A stretch of DNA of 64,000 nt from Burkholderia stabilis (GCF_001742165.1 NZ_CP016443.1:2790001-2854000), one strand, 5' to 3'; shown: positions 1 through 9,967, counted from the first letter of the stretch. Translations and numbers: made by a program. The notes: a model not told the origin generated them from the letters alone.

Positions 1-1
1 C

Positions 2-625
2 GTCGACGGTGCGCAGTCGATCTCGCGCATGCGCGTCGACGTGCAGGCGCTCGACGCGGATTTCTTCGTGTTCTCCGGGCACAAGATCTACGGGCCGACC
101 GGCATCGGCGTCGTGTACGGCAAGCGCGCGATCCTCGACGACATGCCGCCGTGGCAAGGCGGCGGCAACATGATCGCGGACGTGACGTTCGAACGCACCG
201 TGTTCCAGCCGCCGCCGAACCGCTTCGAGGCCGGCACCGGCAACATCGCGGATGCGGTGGGGCTCGGCGCCGCGCTCGAGTACGTGAACCGCGTCGGCAT
301 CGAGAACATCGCTCGCTACGAGCACGATTTGCTCGCGTATGCGACGAGCGTGCTCGCGCCGGTGCCGGGCGTGCGGCTCGTCGGCACCGCGCGCGACAAG
401 GCGAGCGTGCTGTCGTTCGTGCTGAAGGGCTATGAAACCGAAGAGGTCGGGCAGGCGCTGAACGAAGAGGGCATCGCGGTGCGCTCGGGGCATCACTGCG
501 CGCAACCGATCCTGCGGCGCTTCGGGCTCGAAGCGACCGTGCGGCCGTCGCTCGCGTTCTACAACACGTGCGACGAGGTCGATGCGCTCGTGCGTGTGGT
601 GAGGCGGCTTGCGACGCGGCGTTGA
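2..625 (+). CDS. sufS: Cysteine desulfurase, SufS/CsdA type (5' end outside window)
   Basis: This is the C-terminal half of a class V aminotransferase-fold, PLP-dependent cysteine desulfurase, which removes sulfur from L-cysteine as a persulfide for Fe-S cluster assembly. The open frame runs in from the window edge, so the true start is not visible. The PLP lysine motif SGHKIYGPTG lies near the start of the visible part. The catalytic cysteine is in RSGHHCAQP, the SufS (group II) form of the loop. The C-terminus FYNTCDEVDALV is typical of the family. A strong terminator follows directly. No other suf genes are visible, so neighbours cannot distinguish SufS from CsdA. Confidence 0.9.
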   Translation, partial: VDGAQSISRMRVDVQALDADFFVFSGHKIYGPTGIGVVYGKRAILDDMPPWQGGGNMIADVTFERTVFQPPPNRFEAGTGNIADAVGLGAALEYVNRVGIENIARYEHDLLAYATSVLAPVPGVRLVGTARDKASVLSFVLKGYETEEVGQALNEEGIAVRSGHHCAQPILRRFGLEATVRPSLAFYNTCDEVDALVRVVRRLATRR

Positions 626-632
626 CGCCGTT

Positions 633-677
633 CGCTTGCGGCGGCCCTCGCGGGTCGCCGCAAGCGGTTTTCTCTTT
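633..677 (+). terminator. Rho-independent terminator after sufS
   Basis: A 15-bp stem (633-647 pairing with 652-666, one G-T mismatch) has a TCGC loop and is followed by a T-rich run (GTTTTCTCTTT). It ends the sufS transcript 8 bases after the stop codon. It may also serve the convergent gene that ends at 683. Confidence 0.85.
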
Positions 678-682
678 GCCGA

Positions 683-1576
683 TCAGAAGCGCACAACCTG
701 CTTGCGCTCCACGCTGAAGCCGTCGCGCAGCACGCACGCCGAATCGGCGAAGTAGCGGCGCGTTTCCGACAGCAGGTCGGTATTGCCGCGCCGGCAGAAC
801 ACCACGCCCGATCCTTCGTCCGTCAGCAGTTCGTCGATCAGCGATTCGGGTTGGCCGATATCGGCGAGATGGACGTTCTGCACGCCGTGCGCGAGCGCAT
901 CGAGTGCTTCCCGAACGCAGGGCGCCGCATCCGCGGCCGGATGCTCGGCGAGCCATTGCTCGAGTTCCGTGATGCCGTAGAGCCCCGCGAGTTCGCCGAG
1001 TTCTTGCAGCAATGCACGTTCCACCATCATCACCAGCGTCACCGCACCCGTGCGTTGCGCAAACAGACTGCCGAGCCGCTCCGCGCACAGCAGGCGATCC
1101 TGGCCGCCGTCGTCCGGCGCGACGGGCATCACGACCGGTACCAGCCCGTTGCCGAGAAACGTGTTCAATGCCGTGCCGTCGAATTGGGCGACCGGGCTCG
1201 TGTTCGCGCGGTCGGATTCGGCGCCTGCGCGCAGCAGGCCGCCATCGTGACCGTCGATGCCGATCGCCTTGACGCCGTGGCTGCCGATCAGCCGGACCAG
1301 CTCATGGTTGACGTCGGTCATCGCGACGCGCGCGGCTTGTACGGACTGCGCGCCGGACGCGGCGCGACCGCCCTGGACGACGATCGGACGAATGCCGGTG
1401 AGCGCGAGCAGCGCGACGTCCTGCGCGAACGTCTGGCGAAAGCGCGCATCGCCAGCGGCGCCGCCATCGACGATGACGACGGTCTGCCCGTGCAGCGCCT
1501 GCATGAACGGCAGCGAGCGCGCCAGTCCGGCCACGCGTCGCGACGTAAGAGTGGGACTTTCAGGGTCTGGGAACAT
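683..1576 (-). CDS. Degenerate acetylglutamate-kinase-like protein (amino acid kinase fold)
   Basis: At 297 residues this matches the length and overall layout of ArgB (N-acetylglutamate kinase). The opening SLPFMQALHGQTVVIV matches the ArgB segment before the first glycine loop. FAQDVALLALTGIRPIVVQGG follows the family pattern, and GVKAIGIDGHDGGLLRA matches the ArgB dimer/substrate segment. Key residues differ: ArgB has KYGGNAM at the first loop, while here it is VDGGAAG, so the phosphate-binding lysine is gone, and HGGGP has become QGGRA. Kinase activity is therefore doubtful. It lies 48 bases downstream of a PtsN-like gene on the same strand, probably in one operon. A sensor or regulatory role linked to PtsN is inference only. 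Confidence 0.65.
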   Translation of the reverse strand: MFPDPESPTLTSRRVAGLARSLPFMQALHGQTVVIVDGGAAGDARFRQTFAQDVALLALTGIRPIVVQGGRAASGAQSVQAARVAMTDVNHELVRLIGSHGVKAIGIDGHDGGLLRAGAESDRANTSPVAQFDGTALNTFLGNGLVPVVMPVAPDDGGQDRLLCAERLGSLFAQRTGAVTLVMMVERALLQELGELAGLYGITELEQWLAEHPAADAAPCVREALDALAHGVQNVHLADIGQPESLIDELLTDEGSGVVFCRRGNTDLLSETRRYFADSACVLRDGFSVERKQVVRF

Positions 1577-1624
1577 GGGAATCCGAAAGGATGAAGGGAG
1601 TGCCTGCCGCCGCGCGATGCGGCA

Positions 1625-2146
1625 TCAGTGCGTGCGTTGCATGAGCCGGTGAATCTCGCCGGGCGTCAGCGCGTCGCGCGACGCCTGCCGGAACGGCCGC
1701 TCGCTGAAACACCGCGCCGCATCGGCGAGCAGTTCGAGGTGCGCGCGGTCGTCCTCTCGCGGCAGGACCAGCACGATGAATTCGCGCACTGGTTTGCGGT
1801 CCGGTGCATTGAACGCGAACGGGTACAGCGTGCGAACGAACAGCGCGACGGCCGAGCCGAGCCCGCCGACGCGTGCATGCGGAATCGCGACGCCCTGGCC
1901 GAGCGCGGTCGAGCCGAGCTGTTCGCGCTTCGTCAGTTCGGCCTTGATCCGTTCCGCGGGAAACCCGCTGCCGCGCGCGATATGCCGTGCTGCGACGTCG
2001 AACAACTGGGCCGCACTCTCGATCGGCACGTCGAGCAGGATGTTCTCCGGCGGGCACGCGTCGGCCAGCCGTGTCGCGAGCGGCATGCGGTCGATTCGGT
2101 GGGGAAGGTCGGGTTGGCCGCCGGCGGCGGCCTGCTGTGTGTGCAT
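1625..2146 (-). CDS. PTS EIIA domain protein, PtsN (EIIA-Ntr)-like
   Basis: A 173-residue protein with a single fructose/mannitol-type EIIA domain, the fold of EIIA-Ntr (PtsN), a cytoplasmic phosphoprotein of the nitrogen-related PTS. The phosphorylated histidine is in GVAIPHARV (about residue 90), preceded by LTKREQLGSTALGQ, which is highly typical of PtsN. I chose the ATG at 2146 because it has a GGAG ribosome site; an upstream in-frame start at 2188 lacks one. This is not the usual ptsN locus, which lies near rpoN/hpf/hprK. Here its partner is a degenerate ArgB-like gene. It is probably a second, specialised EIIA-Ntr. Confidence 0.8.
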   Translation of the reverse strand: MHTQQAAAGGQPDLPHRIDRMPLATRLADACPPENILLDVPIESAAQLFDVAARHIARGSGFPAERIKAELTKREQLGSTALGQGVAIPHARVGGLGSAVALFVRTLYPFAFNAPDRKPVREFIVLVLPREDDRAHLELLADAARCFSERPFRQASRDALTPGEIHRLMQRTH

Positions 2147-2245
2147 TCGGATTTCTCCGTGTCGTGATGACACGGAAATCCTAGACACATCCGCGTAAAG
2201 ACGGTGTCAGTTACGCGGGGGCGGGGCATTAAAATTTCGTATCGA

Positions 2246-2464
2246 TCACGTGCCCGACAGGACGAACGGCAGCGTCGTCAGCAGAAAGATCGAGATGCCG
2301 ACGACCGGCGCGCCGAACGCGATCGCGGCGAAGGCCACCGCCGCGCTGGTCAGCACGAGCGTTCTCGACCTGATGCGATGCCGGTCATGTGCAGTCACGC
2401 GGTCCTCGCGGGCGGCATCGACCCGCGCGCCGATCACGTGTTTCCAGAACGTCAGGCCAAGCAT
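2246..2464 (-). CDS. Small membrane protein, unknown function
   Basis: A 72-residue protein with a basic cytoplasmic N-terminal half (AAREDRVTAHDRHRIRSR) followed by about 35 hydrophobic residues that could form one long or two short membrane helices (LTSAAVAFAAIAFGAPVVGISIFLLTTLPFVL). The start ATG is preceded by AGGAG at suitable spacing, which supports translation. It lies 48 bases downstream of the gene at 2513-2884 on the same strand and may be cotranscribed. I do not recognise the family. Confidence 0.55.
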   Translation of the reverse strand: MLGLTFWKHVIGARVDAAREDRVTAHDRHRIRSRTLVLTSAAVAFAAIAFGAPVVGISIFLLTTLPFVLSGT

Positions 2465-2512
2465 GATTGCTCCTGTTTGAAAGACGAACGACGCGATGTG
2501 CGAGCGGGCATG

Positions 2513-2884
2513 TCAGCAACGCTCGAGCTTGAGCACGCGCGAGATCTGCGCGGGCGTGAAGCCGCTGTTGCGCACGTAGGGCGCGCAGTCGAGCGGGGCC
2601 GTGAGCGATGCGCTGACGACGTACCGGCCGACGAAGCGGAACGCATCCGTTTCCATCTTGATGAACACCGGAATCGGATCGCGTTGCGCGGCGAGCATCC
2701 TGCCGGCCGATCGCGCGGACGCGCTGCCGTCGCACAGGATCACGTCGGGCGCGTGCGGGTTGAGGTCCGCGCGCAGGCAGGCGGCCACGACCTTGCCGTT
2801 CTTCGTCGGCAGGAACGCCTGCTTGCTGCCGCCGCATGCGGTGTGAATGAATTCACGTGTGTACTGCTTGTCGATCTCGAACAT
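2513..2884 (-). CDS. Small protein resembling ScoMcrA-type SRA domain, tentative
   Basis: A 123-residue protein starting MFEIDKQYTREFIH at 2884, with GGAG seven bases upstream. A longer frame to 3046 has no matching ribosome site and an unlikely composition. The order YTREFIHTACGG, then VILCDGS, then IPVFIKMETDAFRFVGRYVV resembles the small SRA-like domain found in McrA-type proteins, which binds modified cytosine. There is no HNH nuclease part here, so it would be a stand-alone reader domain. This is pattern memory without a search. A generic conserved hypothetical is the alternative. Confidence 0.45.
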   Translation of the reverse strand: MFEIDKQYTREFIHTACGGSKQAFLPTKNGKVVAACLRADLNPHAPDVILCDGSASARSAGRMLAAQRDPIPVFIKMETDAFRFVGRYVVSASLTAPLDCAPYVRNSGFTPAQISRVLKLERC

Positions 2885-3303
2885 GACCGGGCTCCGGTAT
2901 CGGAAATTTCGGTGAATGAACTTTGGAATGCAAAGCAACGTGACCGGGTCGGCATGCCGGATGCAGGCATGCGATCGATCGTCGCCGGCAGGGCGGATCG
3001 ATGGCGCGTCGTTACAGGGGAATGGCCGGGGAGCGCACGCTGGCACGCACGATGCCGGTCAGCGCATCGATGCGATGTTCAAGCGTGCGCGGGAACGACT
3101 ACGGCGCGCACCGTCCGCCTGTCGGCAGGACGGTGGCTCGGGAAACGGAGACGCAGGCGTCCTGCCTGTCAGGCAGAAAAGCAACTCGGGGGCGAGGACT
3201 TCGGATGCGCATGTCGCGTGCTCGGTGGTGGCTGGCGAACACATTCTAGTGAACGCACACGCCGCCGCAAGTAAAAAGGTCGTAAAGGCGTGCGGGCGGC
3301 TCG
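2885..3303. other. Intergenic stretch without recognisable gene
   Basis: About 420 bases between two leftward genes. It should hold the promoter of the gene ending at 2513. The part at 3241-3290 is locally AT-rich. I see no convincing ORF, repeat or terminator. Confidence 0.4.
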
Positions 3304-4596
3304 CTACGTGCACTGCCACAGGTGCGCGCTGGTGCGGCACGGCGCACACCAGAACGTGTAGTTCGCGCCGCCGCTGCCCCACAGCCATTCGCCGCCGTCC
3401 GTTTGCGGCAGCCGCGAATCGAGCTGCATCACGAAGTGCATCTTGCGGCCGCAATCCGGGCAGTCGGGATACCACGCGGACTGCACCCACGACGGCGGGC
3501 CGCCGACGCGGCTCAGGTTCTGGCGGTCGTTCGATTCCCCCCAGTCCTGCCAGGTCCAGCGCGCCGGCGCGGCAAAAAGCGCCACGTCGGCTTCCACCAA
3601 CGCCGCTGCCGGATAGTCCGGCTGGATTGCGGCGTCGCGTTGCTGCGACGGGTGGGCATATGCATTGCCGGCGTCGTCGTGATGGTGGAACAGCGGGCCG
3701 TCGCTTTCCCAGCCGAGACAGGACAGGCAGGTGTCGAACGATACGGGTGTCGTGCCGTCGATGTCGGCGTCGGCCGGTTGCGGCAGCGTCAGCAGCCGGT
3801 GCAGCGGCTCATGGCAGAGCCCGCATCGATGCGTCGACACGCCGCCGAAGCGCGCGCTCGCCCGGCGCGATTCGCCGGCGTGCCAGGTCGCGTGATTGGC
3901 ATAAATCTCGCGCTTCCACTTCGGCGTGTCGCGGAGAATCGGCGCGCGCAGTGTTCGGCCGAAATCGATATGCAGCGCCGATTCGCCATGCAATGCGCGC
4001 AATGTGCCGTGTTCCTGCACGTAGCCTGCGGACATGAGCCAGTTGGCGGATTGCTCGGGATCGTCCGGAAACAGCCGTGTCGCCGCATCGAGCACGGCCG
4101 CCGGTTGTCGTGAGTGAAGCAGCGCGATGGTCCGTTCGTGCGTGGCATCGTCGCAGGCCGGATCGTCGGCGAGCCGGCGGCGCCATGCGTCGATCGTCGC
4201 CGCGTCGAGCGCACGCCATGCGTTTTCCGCGAGATACAGGCTCGGCGACCGCGGTGTGCGGACGACATCGAGGAACGCATCCCAGTGATCGGCAAACACG
4301 TGCGGAGCCCGTAGCGCCACGCTCGACAGCACGTTCGCGAGCCGCTCGTTCCACGCGCCGTCGCGCACGCGTTGCCACGCTTCGGTCGCGACAGTCGTGA
4401 AAGACGCGTCGTCCGTCAGGTCGAGCGCGGCGTCGAGGAACGTCGCGTGCTGCAACGTGCGATCGAACGACGCGATCACGAGATCGGCGAGTGCGGCCGG
4501 GTTGTCGCGCCGCAGCGTCAGCATTTGCGACGTCGGATCGTTGCCGGTCCAGCGGAGGCGTTCGTAGTCGTCGAGAATCGTCTGGGCGGTGAGCAT
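3304..4596 (-). CDS. DUF1963-like protein with zinc-finger-like cysteine pairs
   Basis: A 430-residue soluble protein. The N-terminal half is helical and resembles HEAT-like repeats. The C-terminal part contains cysteine pairs (CGLC, CLSC, CPDCG, CAPC) that could bind zinc. The C-terminal segment RVGGPPSWVQSAWYPDCPDCGRKMHFVMQLDS, broken here as separate motifs VGGPPSWVQ, CPDCG and MHFVMQLDS, plus GSGGANYTFWC, is characteristic of DUF1963. I chose the ATG at 4596 (MLTAQTILDDYERL); upstream in-frame sequence overlaps the lysE-like gene's end and looks non-coding. No enzymatic role is assigned. DUF1963 proteins are often encoded near immunity or bookkeeping genes, but nothing nearby supports that here. 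Confidence 0.7.
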   Translation of the reverse strand: MLTAQTILDDYERLRWTGNDPTSQMLTLRRDNPAALADLVIASFDRTLQHATFLDAALDLTDDASFTTVATEAWQRVRDGAWNERLANVLSSVALRAPHVFADHWDAFLDVVRTPRSPSLYLAENAWRALDAATIDAWRRRLADDPACDDATHERTIALLHSRQPAAVLDAATRLFPDDPEQSANWLMSAGYVQEHGTLRALHGESALHIDFGRTLRAPILRDTPKWKREIYANHATWHAGESRRASARFGGVSTHRCGLCHEPLHRLLTLPQPADADIDGTTPVSFDTCLSCLGWESDGPLFHHHDDAGNAYAHPSQQRDAAIQPDYPAAALVEADVALFAAPARWTWQDWGESNDRQNLSRVGGPPSWVQSAWYPDCPDCGRKMHFVMQLDSRLPQTDGGEWLWGSGGANYTFWCAPCRTSAHLWQCT

Positions 4597-4654
4597 GGCG
4601 GGGGAGCGATGAAGGTTCGAAGGCGGTCGCCCGCGCGGGCGGTGCGCCGATGGC

Positions 4655-5269
4655 TCAACGCCCCGCGAGCATCCGTCCGCCGACGCCCACCAGCAGCAGG
4701 CCGGCCGTCGTGTCGAGTACGGCCTTGCGCCGGACCAGCAGCCGGCGCACGGACGGATGCGACGCGAGCAGCGCCATCGTGCAATACCACGCGGCCGAGA
4801 TCGCGATCGACAGCGCGACAACCGCGAGGTCGAGCGATGCCGGCGCCTGGGCGGGCACCATCAGCGCGAAGATACTGCCGTAGAACGCGACGGATTTCGG
4901 GTTCGTCATGCTGACGACGTAGCCTTTCCTCGCGGCGTTCCAGTCGGTGGCGACGGCCGGCGTGGAAGCGGGCAATGGCTTGCGTGCGGTCAGGATCATT
5001 TTCAGGCCGAGCCAGATCAGGTACGCGGCGCCTGCAAGCCGCAATGCGGTGTGTACCCACGCGACGTGGGTCACGAGCAGGCTCAGCCCGGCGATCGCGA
5101 TCGCCGCCCAGGTGCCCGACGCGGCGGCGAGGCCGAGCCCCGTCATTACGCCCGCTCGACGCGACACGACGGCGGTCGACGTGACGATCACGAAATTCGG
5201 GCCGGGGCTGGCAACGCTCAGCAACAGGACGCCGGCGAGCGGCAGAAGCGTGTTGACGGTGGTCGACAT
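4655..5269 (-). CDS. LysE/RhtB-family amino acid exporter
   Basis: A 204-residue inner-membrane protein, the usual length for LysE/RhtB exporters, with about six hydrophobic segments. The family signature SVASPGPNFVIV near residue 20 is present, as are the glycine-rich second helix (GVMTGLGLAAASGTW) and LRLAGAAYLIWLGLKMI. The conserved mid-region NPKSVAFYGSIFAL is also present. Members export amino acids or related metabolites by proton exchange. The substrate cannot be read from sequence. It is probably a single-gene unit. Confidence 0.9.
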   Translation of the reverse strand: MSTTVNTLLPLAGVLLLSVASPGPNFVIVTSTAVVSRRAGVMTGLGLAAASGTWAAIAIAGLSLLVTHVAWVHTALRLAGAAYLIWLGLKMILTARKPLPASTPAVATDWNAARKGYVVSMTNPKSVAFYGSIFALMVPAQAPASLDLAVVALSIAISAAWYCTMALLASHPSVRRLLVRRKAVLDTTAGLLLVGVGGRMLAGR

Positions 5270-5344
5270 GGCGCGGAAGGCGGCGGGGCGAATTGGGCTT
5301 TCATCTTACCCGAGCGCGGCTACGGGCCTGCGTGCCGCCGACCC

Positions 5345-5381
5345 AAACAAAAAACGCGCGACGACTTCCGTCGCCGCGCGT
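5345..5381 (-). terminator. Rho-independent terminator of groES-groEL
   Basis: Read leftward, a 12-bp stem (5370-5381 with 5354-5365, one G-T pair) and a four-base loop are followed by a run of T (plus-strand A run 5348-5354). It lies about 57 bases beyond the groEL stop. Confidence 0.85.
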
Positions 5382-5438
5382 TGCATCGGTGTTGCGAGAC
5401 CGCGCGCAAACCGGCGAACCGGCGCGCGCGGAATGCCG

Positions 5439-7091
<1,653 letters not shown>

Positions 7092-7382
7092 TTATTGATT
7101 GACGACGGCGACGATGTCTTCCTCGCGCAACACGAGGAACTCGGTGCCGTCCACCTTGACGGCCTGGCCCGCGTACTTGCCGAACAGCACGCGCTCGCCT
7201 ACCTGCAGGTCGGGCACGATGCGCTGGCCGTCCGCGTCCTTGCGGCCGGGGCCGACGGCGATCACTTCGCCCTGGTCGGGTTTTTCCGCGGCGCTGTCGG
7301 GGATCACGATGCCCGACGCGGTGGTGGTTTCCTGGTCGAGTCGTTTGACGATGATGCGGTCGTGCAAGGGGCGTAGGCTCAT
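7092..7382 (-). CDS. groS: Co-chaperonin GroES
   Basis: A 96-residue co-chaperonin that caps the GroEL ring. [18 protein letters not shown] is the standard start, the mobile loop region [18 protein letters not shown] follows, and the protein ends with [11 protein letters not shown] chose the ATG at 7382 over a longer frame to 7421, because that extension would run into the CIRCE element. First gene of the groES-groEL operon. Confidence 0.97.
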   Translation of the reverse strand: MSLRPLHDRIIVKRLDQETTTASGIVIPDSAAEKPDQGEVIAVGPGRKDADGQRIVPDLQVGERVLFGKYAGQAVKVDGTEFLVLREEDIVAVVNQ

Positions 7383-7415
7383 CTCTTCGTCCTGTCCTGT
7401 TCTGTCGAAATTGGC

Positions 7416-7441
7416 TGGCACTCTTCATCAGAGAGTGCTGA
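7416..7441. promoter_or_regulatory. CIRCE operator (HrcA site) of groES-groEL
   Basis: TGGCACTC, nine bases, then GAGTGCTGA: a close match to the CIRCE inverted repeat (TTAGCACTC-N9-GAGTGCTAA), with arms at 7416-7423 and 7433-7441. It lies 34 bases upstream of groES. HrcA repression at normal temperature is established for this element; hrcA itself is not in the window. Confidence 0.93.
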
Positions 7442-7591
7442 CGAGTATAAAAACGCACGACGGCGCGATCCAATAACGGATTCCGAAAAGCATTTGCGCG
7501 CACACGCTATGGATGCGTGTGCCGGGCGAGGCGGCCAACCTGCCGATTTCGGGAAAGCATTCGTGCCGTCGTGCAAAGCGCATGCAGCCGG

Positions 7592-8875
7592 CTATTGCAA
7601 CACGGCCTGCTGCGCGGAAGGTGCGCACACGGGGCGGATCGTCTTGCCGGCAAGCACGCGCTTCACGAACGGAATCGAATCGGCGAGCGACGCGTTGACG
7701 GTGCCGTTGTGTTCGCGGCCCGCATACAGGTGCGCCTCGACCGTCGTGCCCGCCGTGCACGCGTCCTTCGCGAGCGCGAGTTCGAGCGGCGCGAGCCCGT
7801 CGTCCGCGCCCGCACCGATGAAGACGGGCGTGGCGATCTTCAGCGTCGGAAATTTCAGGTAGTCGTCCCACCATGCCTGCAGCCGCGCATCGCCGCCCGG
7901 CTTCACGGTGTTCGCGTGCGTCAGGTGCGCGAGCGCCGCATCGTCCTCGAGCGACGCGAGGCAACTGATGCGCGCCTGTTCGAGGATCGGCAGCGCGTTG
8001 TCGGTCAGCACTTCGTCCGCGCGCAGCGACGGGTCGATCTGCTGCGCCGACAACACCGAATAGAACTGATACGCGAGCGTCGGATCGACGCGGTCTGGAT
8101 CGCGCCGGTACGCCGTCTCGAACTTCGGCAGCGACGCGAGCGTGGCGCGCGACGCGTTGTAGATCGTCCCGGTCGCGACGGTCGCGCGGATCGCAAGCTC
8201 CGGCGCATAGGCGGGCGCGTAGCCGGCCGCCGCGAACACGGCCGAGCCGCCTTGCGACTGGCCGACGAGCACGACTTCATTCGCGAGGCCCGGCACGCCG
8301 CCGAGCACCGCGCGCACGCTGTCGAGCAGCGTGTAGCTGTTCGAGCGGTTGTTGAGCTGCGGATTCGGGCCGGGCGTGCCGAGCCCCTGATAGTCGGTCG
8401 CGACGACCGCGAACCCTTGTTGCAGCCACGCGTTCAGGTAGCGCACGTCGCGATACGAGCGGCCGAACCACGACGGCGCGCAGATGTCGGCCATCCCGAA
8501 CGTGCCGTGCGCCCACGCGACGATCGGCCAGCCGCCGGCCGGCGGCGTGCCGCGCGGCACGAACAGCGCGCCGGACACGGCGATCGGGTCGTGGCCGCCG
8601 ACGCCGTCGGTCGACGCGTACAGGATGCGCAGTTGCCGCGCGGCGCTCGCGAGCCCGAGCGTCGCGGGCAGCGGTTCGGAGCGCAGCAACGCACCGGGCG
8701 TCGCCGGAATGTCGCGGTCCCACGTGTAGAACGCGGATACGCGGCCGTCGCCCTGCAACGGATCGGGCGCCGGGACGTGGCCGGGCGAAGCCGCGTGCGA
8801 AACGAGGGACGGCACGGCGAGCGCCGAAACCAGCAGCGTGCGCGCGGCGATGCCGCGCAAGGGGAGGAGCGTCAT
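7592..8875 (-). CDS. Exported secretory-lipase-like alpha/beta hydrolase
   Basis: A 427-residue protein with a signal peptide (TLLVSALAVPSLVSHA, cut near residue 25). The fold is the alpha/beta hydrolase of the secretory lipase (LIP) family. The nucleophile elbow is GQSQGG in the middle of the protein, AWAHGTFG is a likely oxyanion-hole segment, and the probable acid and histidine are GADDG and REHNG near the C-terminus. Several cysteines may form disulfides, as expected outside the cytoplasm. I chose ATG 8875 because the signal peptide starts there. It is divergent from the sigma-54-controlled aldolase gene, but I see no matching control element for it. Substrate unknown: lipid, ester or polyester. 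Confidence 0.82.
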   Translation of the reverse strand: MTLLPLRGIAARTLLVSALAVPSLVSHAASPGHVPAPDPLQGDGRVSAFYTWDRDIPATPGALLRSEPLPATLGLASAARQLRILYASTDGVGGHDPIAVSGALFVPRGTPPAGGWPIVAWAHGTFGMADICAPSWFGRSYRDVRYLNAWLQQGFAVVATDYQGLGTPGPNPQLNNRSNSYTLLDSVRAVLGGVPGLANEVVLVGQSQGGSAVFAAAGYAPAYAPELAIRATVATGTIYNASRATLASLPKFETAYRRDPDRVDPTLAYQFYSVLSAQQIDPSLRADEVLTDNALPILEQARISCLASLEDDAALAHLTHANTVKPGGDARLQAWWDDYLKFPTLKIATPVFIGAGADDGLAPLELALAKDACTAGTTVEAHLYAGREHNGTVNASLADSIPFVKRVLAGKTIRPVCAPSAQQAVLQ

Positions 8876-9065
8876 GGTCGGATGAATATCGATGAGGTCG
8901 GATCGGGCGCGCCGGGCAATACCTGGCACGGGCCGACCACGACGCAAGTTTCGAACCAGCCGGATCGTGCGTGCCGGGTACGCGGGCTGGCGGGCGCTTC
9001 GTCCGTGGGGCACACACGTCGCGCGTGTGCCGGTTGCGGCTCGTGCAGCAATCCGGGCAGGCGGG

Positions 9066-9083
9066 CTGTTGCTTGCGCAACAG
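9066..9083. promoter_or_regulatory. Putative sigma-54 activator site (UAS) 1
   Basis: A perfect inverted repeat CTGTTGC-TTGC-GCAACAG centred about 95 bases upstream of the -24 element at 9169. The same 7-4-7 repeat occurs upstream of the other sigma-54 promoters of this island (15164, 15194 and 22054). A weaker GTTGC...GCAA pair lies at about 9032-9050. Probable binding site of the activator encoded at 10056-11171. Confidence 0.75.
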
Positions 9084-9167
9084 ATGCGCGTGCCTGGATC
9101 GCGCCGCGCGATTCGCGAAACGTGTCCGCCCGCCGCGGCGCGGCCATGCGATGCGCGCGGGCGCGGC

Positions 9168-9182
9168 TGGCACGATTGCTGC
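9168..9182 (+). promoter_or_regulatory. Sigma-54 (-24/-12) promoter of aldolase-like gene
   Basis: TGGCACGATTGCTGC: GG at 9169-9170 and GC at 9181-9182 with the required ten bases between them. It matches TGGCACG-N4-TTGC except for one base at the -12 side. The ATG lies about 72 bases further on. Confidence 0.8.
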
Positions 9183-9254
9183 TGATCCGGTCGCCGTGCG
9201 TCGCGCCGTTGCGACGCAGGCCGATCCGTTCACCCGACTCAGGAAACCACACTC

Positions 9255-9935
9255 ATGTCAGTCACCCAAGCCATCGACAGCGGCGAACTCGTGGCATTCG
9301 TCGAGCGCGCGACGCGCGAATTCACGCAGGCCGAACGCGTGCTGAAGGAAACGCGCACGCTCTCCGCGACCAACACGTTCCAGGCGTTCCAGCGCGTGCC
9401 GGGCACGGAGCTCGTCGTCGCATTGTCGGCGCCGAGCCCGTGGGCCGCGTCGCAGGACATCCAGCCCGTCGTCGTGACGCTCGACGGCGACGTGCTGCAC
9501 GGCGATGCGCGTGCGGGCGGGAACGGGCCGCGTTATGCGGGCGTATTCCGCGAGGTGCCGGAAGTCGACGTCGTGATTCACGTGCACGGCCCGTACCTCG
9601 GCGCATGGGCGAGCGCGCATCGTCCGCTGCCGATCCGCTACGCGCCGGCCGCGCGCTACACGCGGGCGCGCGAGATCCCGGTGTACGTCGATCGCCGCCC
9701 CGGTGAGCCGCGCTTCATCGTCGACACGATCCGGCGCGATCCCGAGGTGCCGGCGATCATCGAGGCGAACGGCGGCGCGACGTTCTGGGGCAAGTCGATC
9801 CTCGACGTGTCGAAGTACATCCTGATCCTCGAGGAAGCTGCGTATTTCCAGGCGCTCGCGGAACCGCTCGGCGGCTCGCTCGAATTCGGGCCGGGTGCGC
9901 TCGAACAGCAATGGAAGATGACCGGCCTCGCATGA
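9255..9935 (+). CDS. Class II aldolase/adducin-like protein, atypical metal site
   Basis: A 226-residue protein of the class II aldolase/adducin fold, whose members are zinc-dependent aldolases, epimerases or dehydratases acting on sugar phosphates and related carbonyls. The HxH zinc pair is present in DVVIHVHGPYLGAW. The third zinc ligand, normally in a NHG motif before a VVWG-like strand, appears as EANGGATFWGKS, so that histidine is missing. Activity may be altered or may need another ligand. It has its own sigma-54 promoter and upstream repeat, which places it in the organosulfur regulon; a role in handling the carbon part of the substrate is inference. A stem-loop separates it from the activator gene. 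Confidence 0.75.
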   Translation: MSVTQAIDSGELVAFVERATREFTQAERVLKETRTLSATNTFQAFQRVPGTELVVALSAPSPWAASQDIQPVVVTLDGDVLHGDARAGGNGPRYAGVFREVPEVDVVIHVHGPYLGAWASAHRPLPIRYAPAARYTRAREIPVYVDRRPGEPRFIVDTIRRDPEVPAIIEANGGATFWGKSILDVSKYILILEEAAYFQALAEPLGGSLEFGPGALEQQWKMTGLA

Positions 9936-9943
9936 TGCTGTGC

Positions 9944-9967
9944 GGCGGCCGGCGCAATCCGGCCGCC
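9944..9967 (+). terminator. Stem-loop after aldolase-like gene
   Basis: A perfect 9-bp GC stem (GGCGGCCGG / CCGGCCGCC) with a six-base loop begins 8 bases after the stop codon. There is no T-run, so it may be a weak terminator or an RNA 3' end stabiliser. Confidence 0.5.

Noticed and set aside
8930-8946. TGGCACGGGCC, a possible -24 element on the plus strand
   Set aside because: No TTGC or GC at the correct ten-base distance, and no gene start at suitable position apart from the aldolase, which has a better promoter at 9168.
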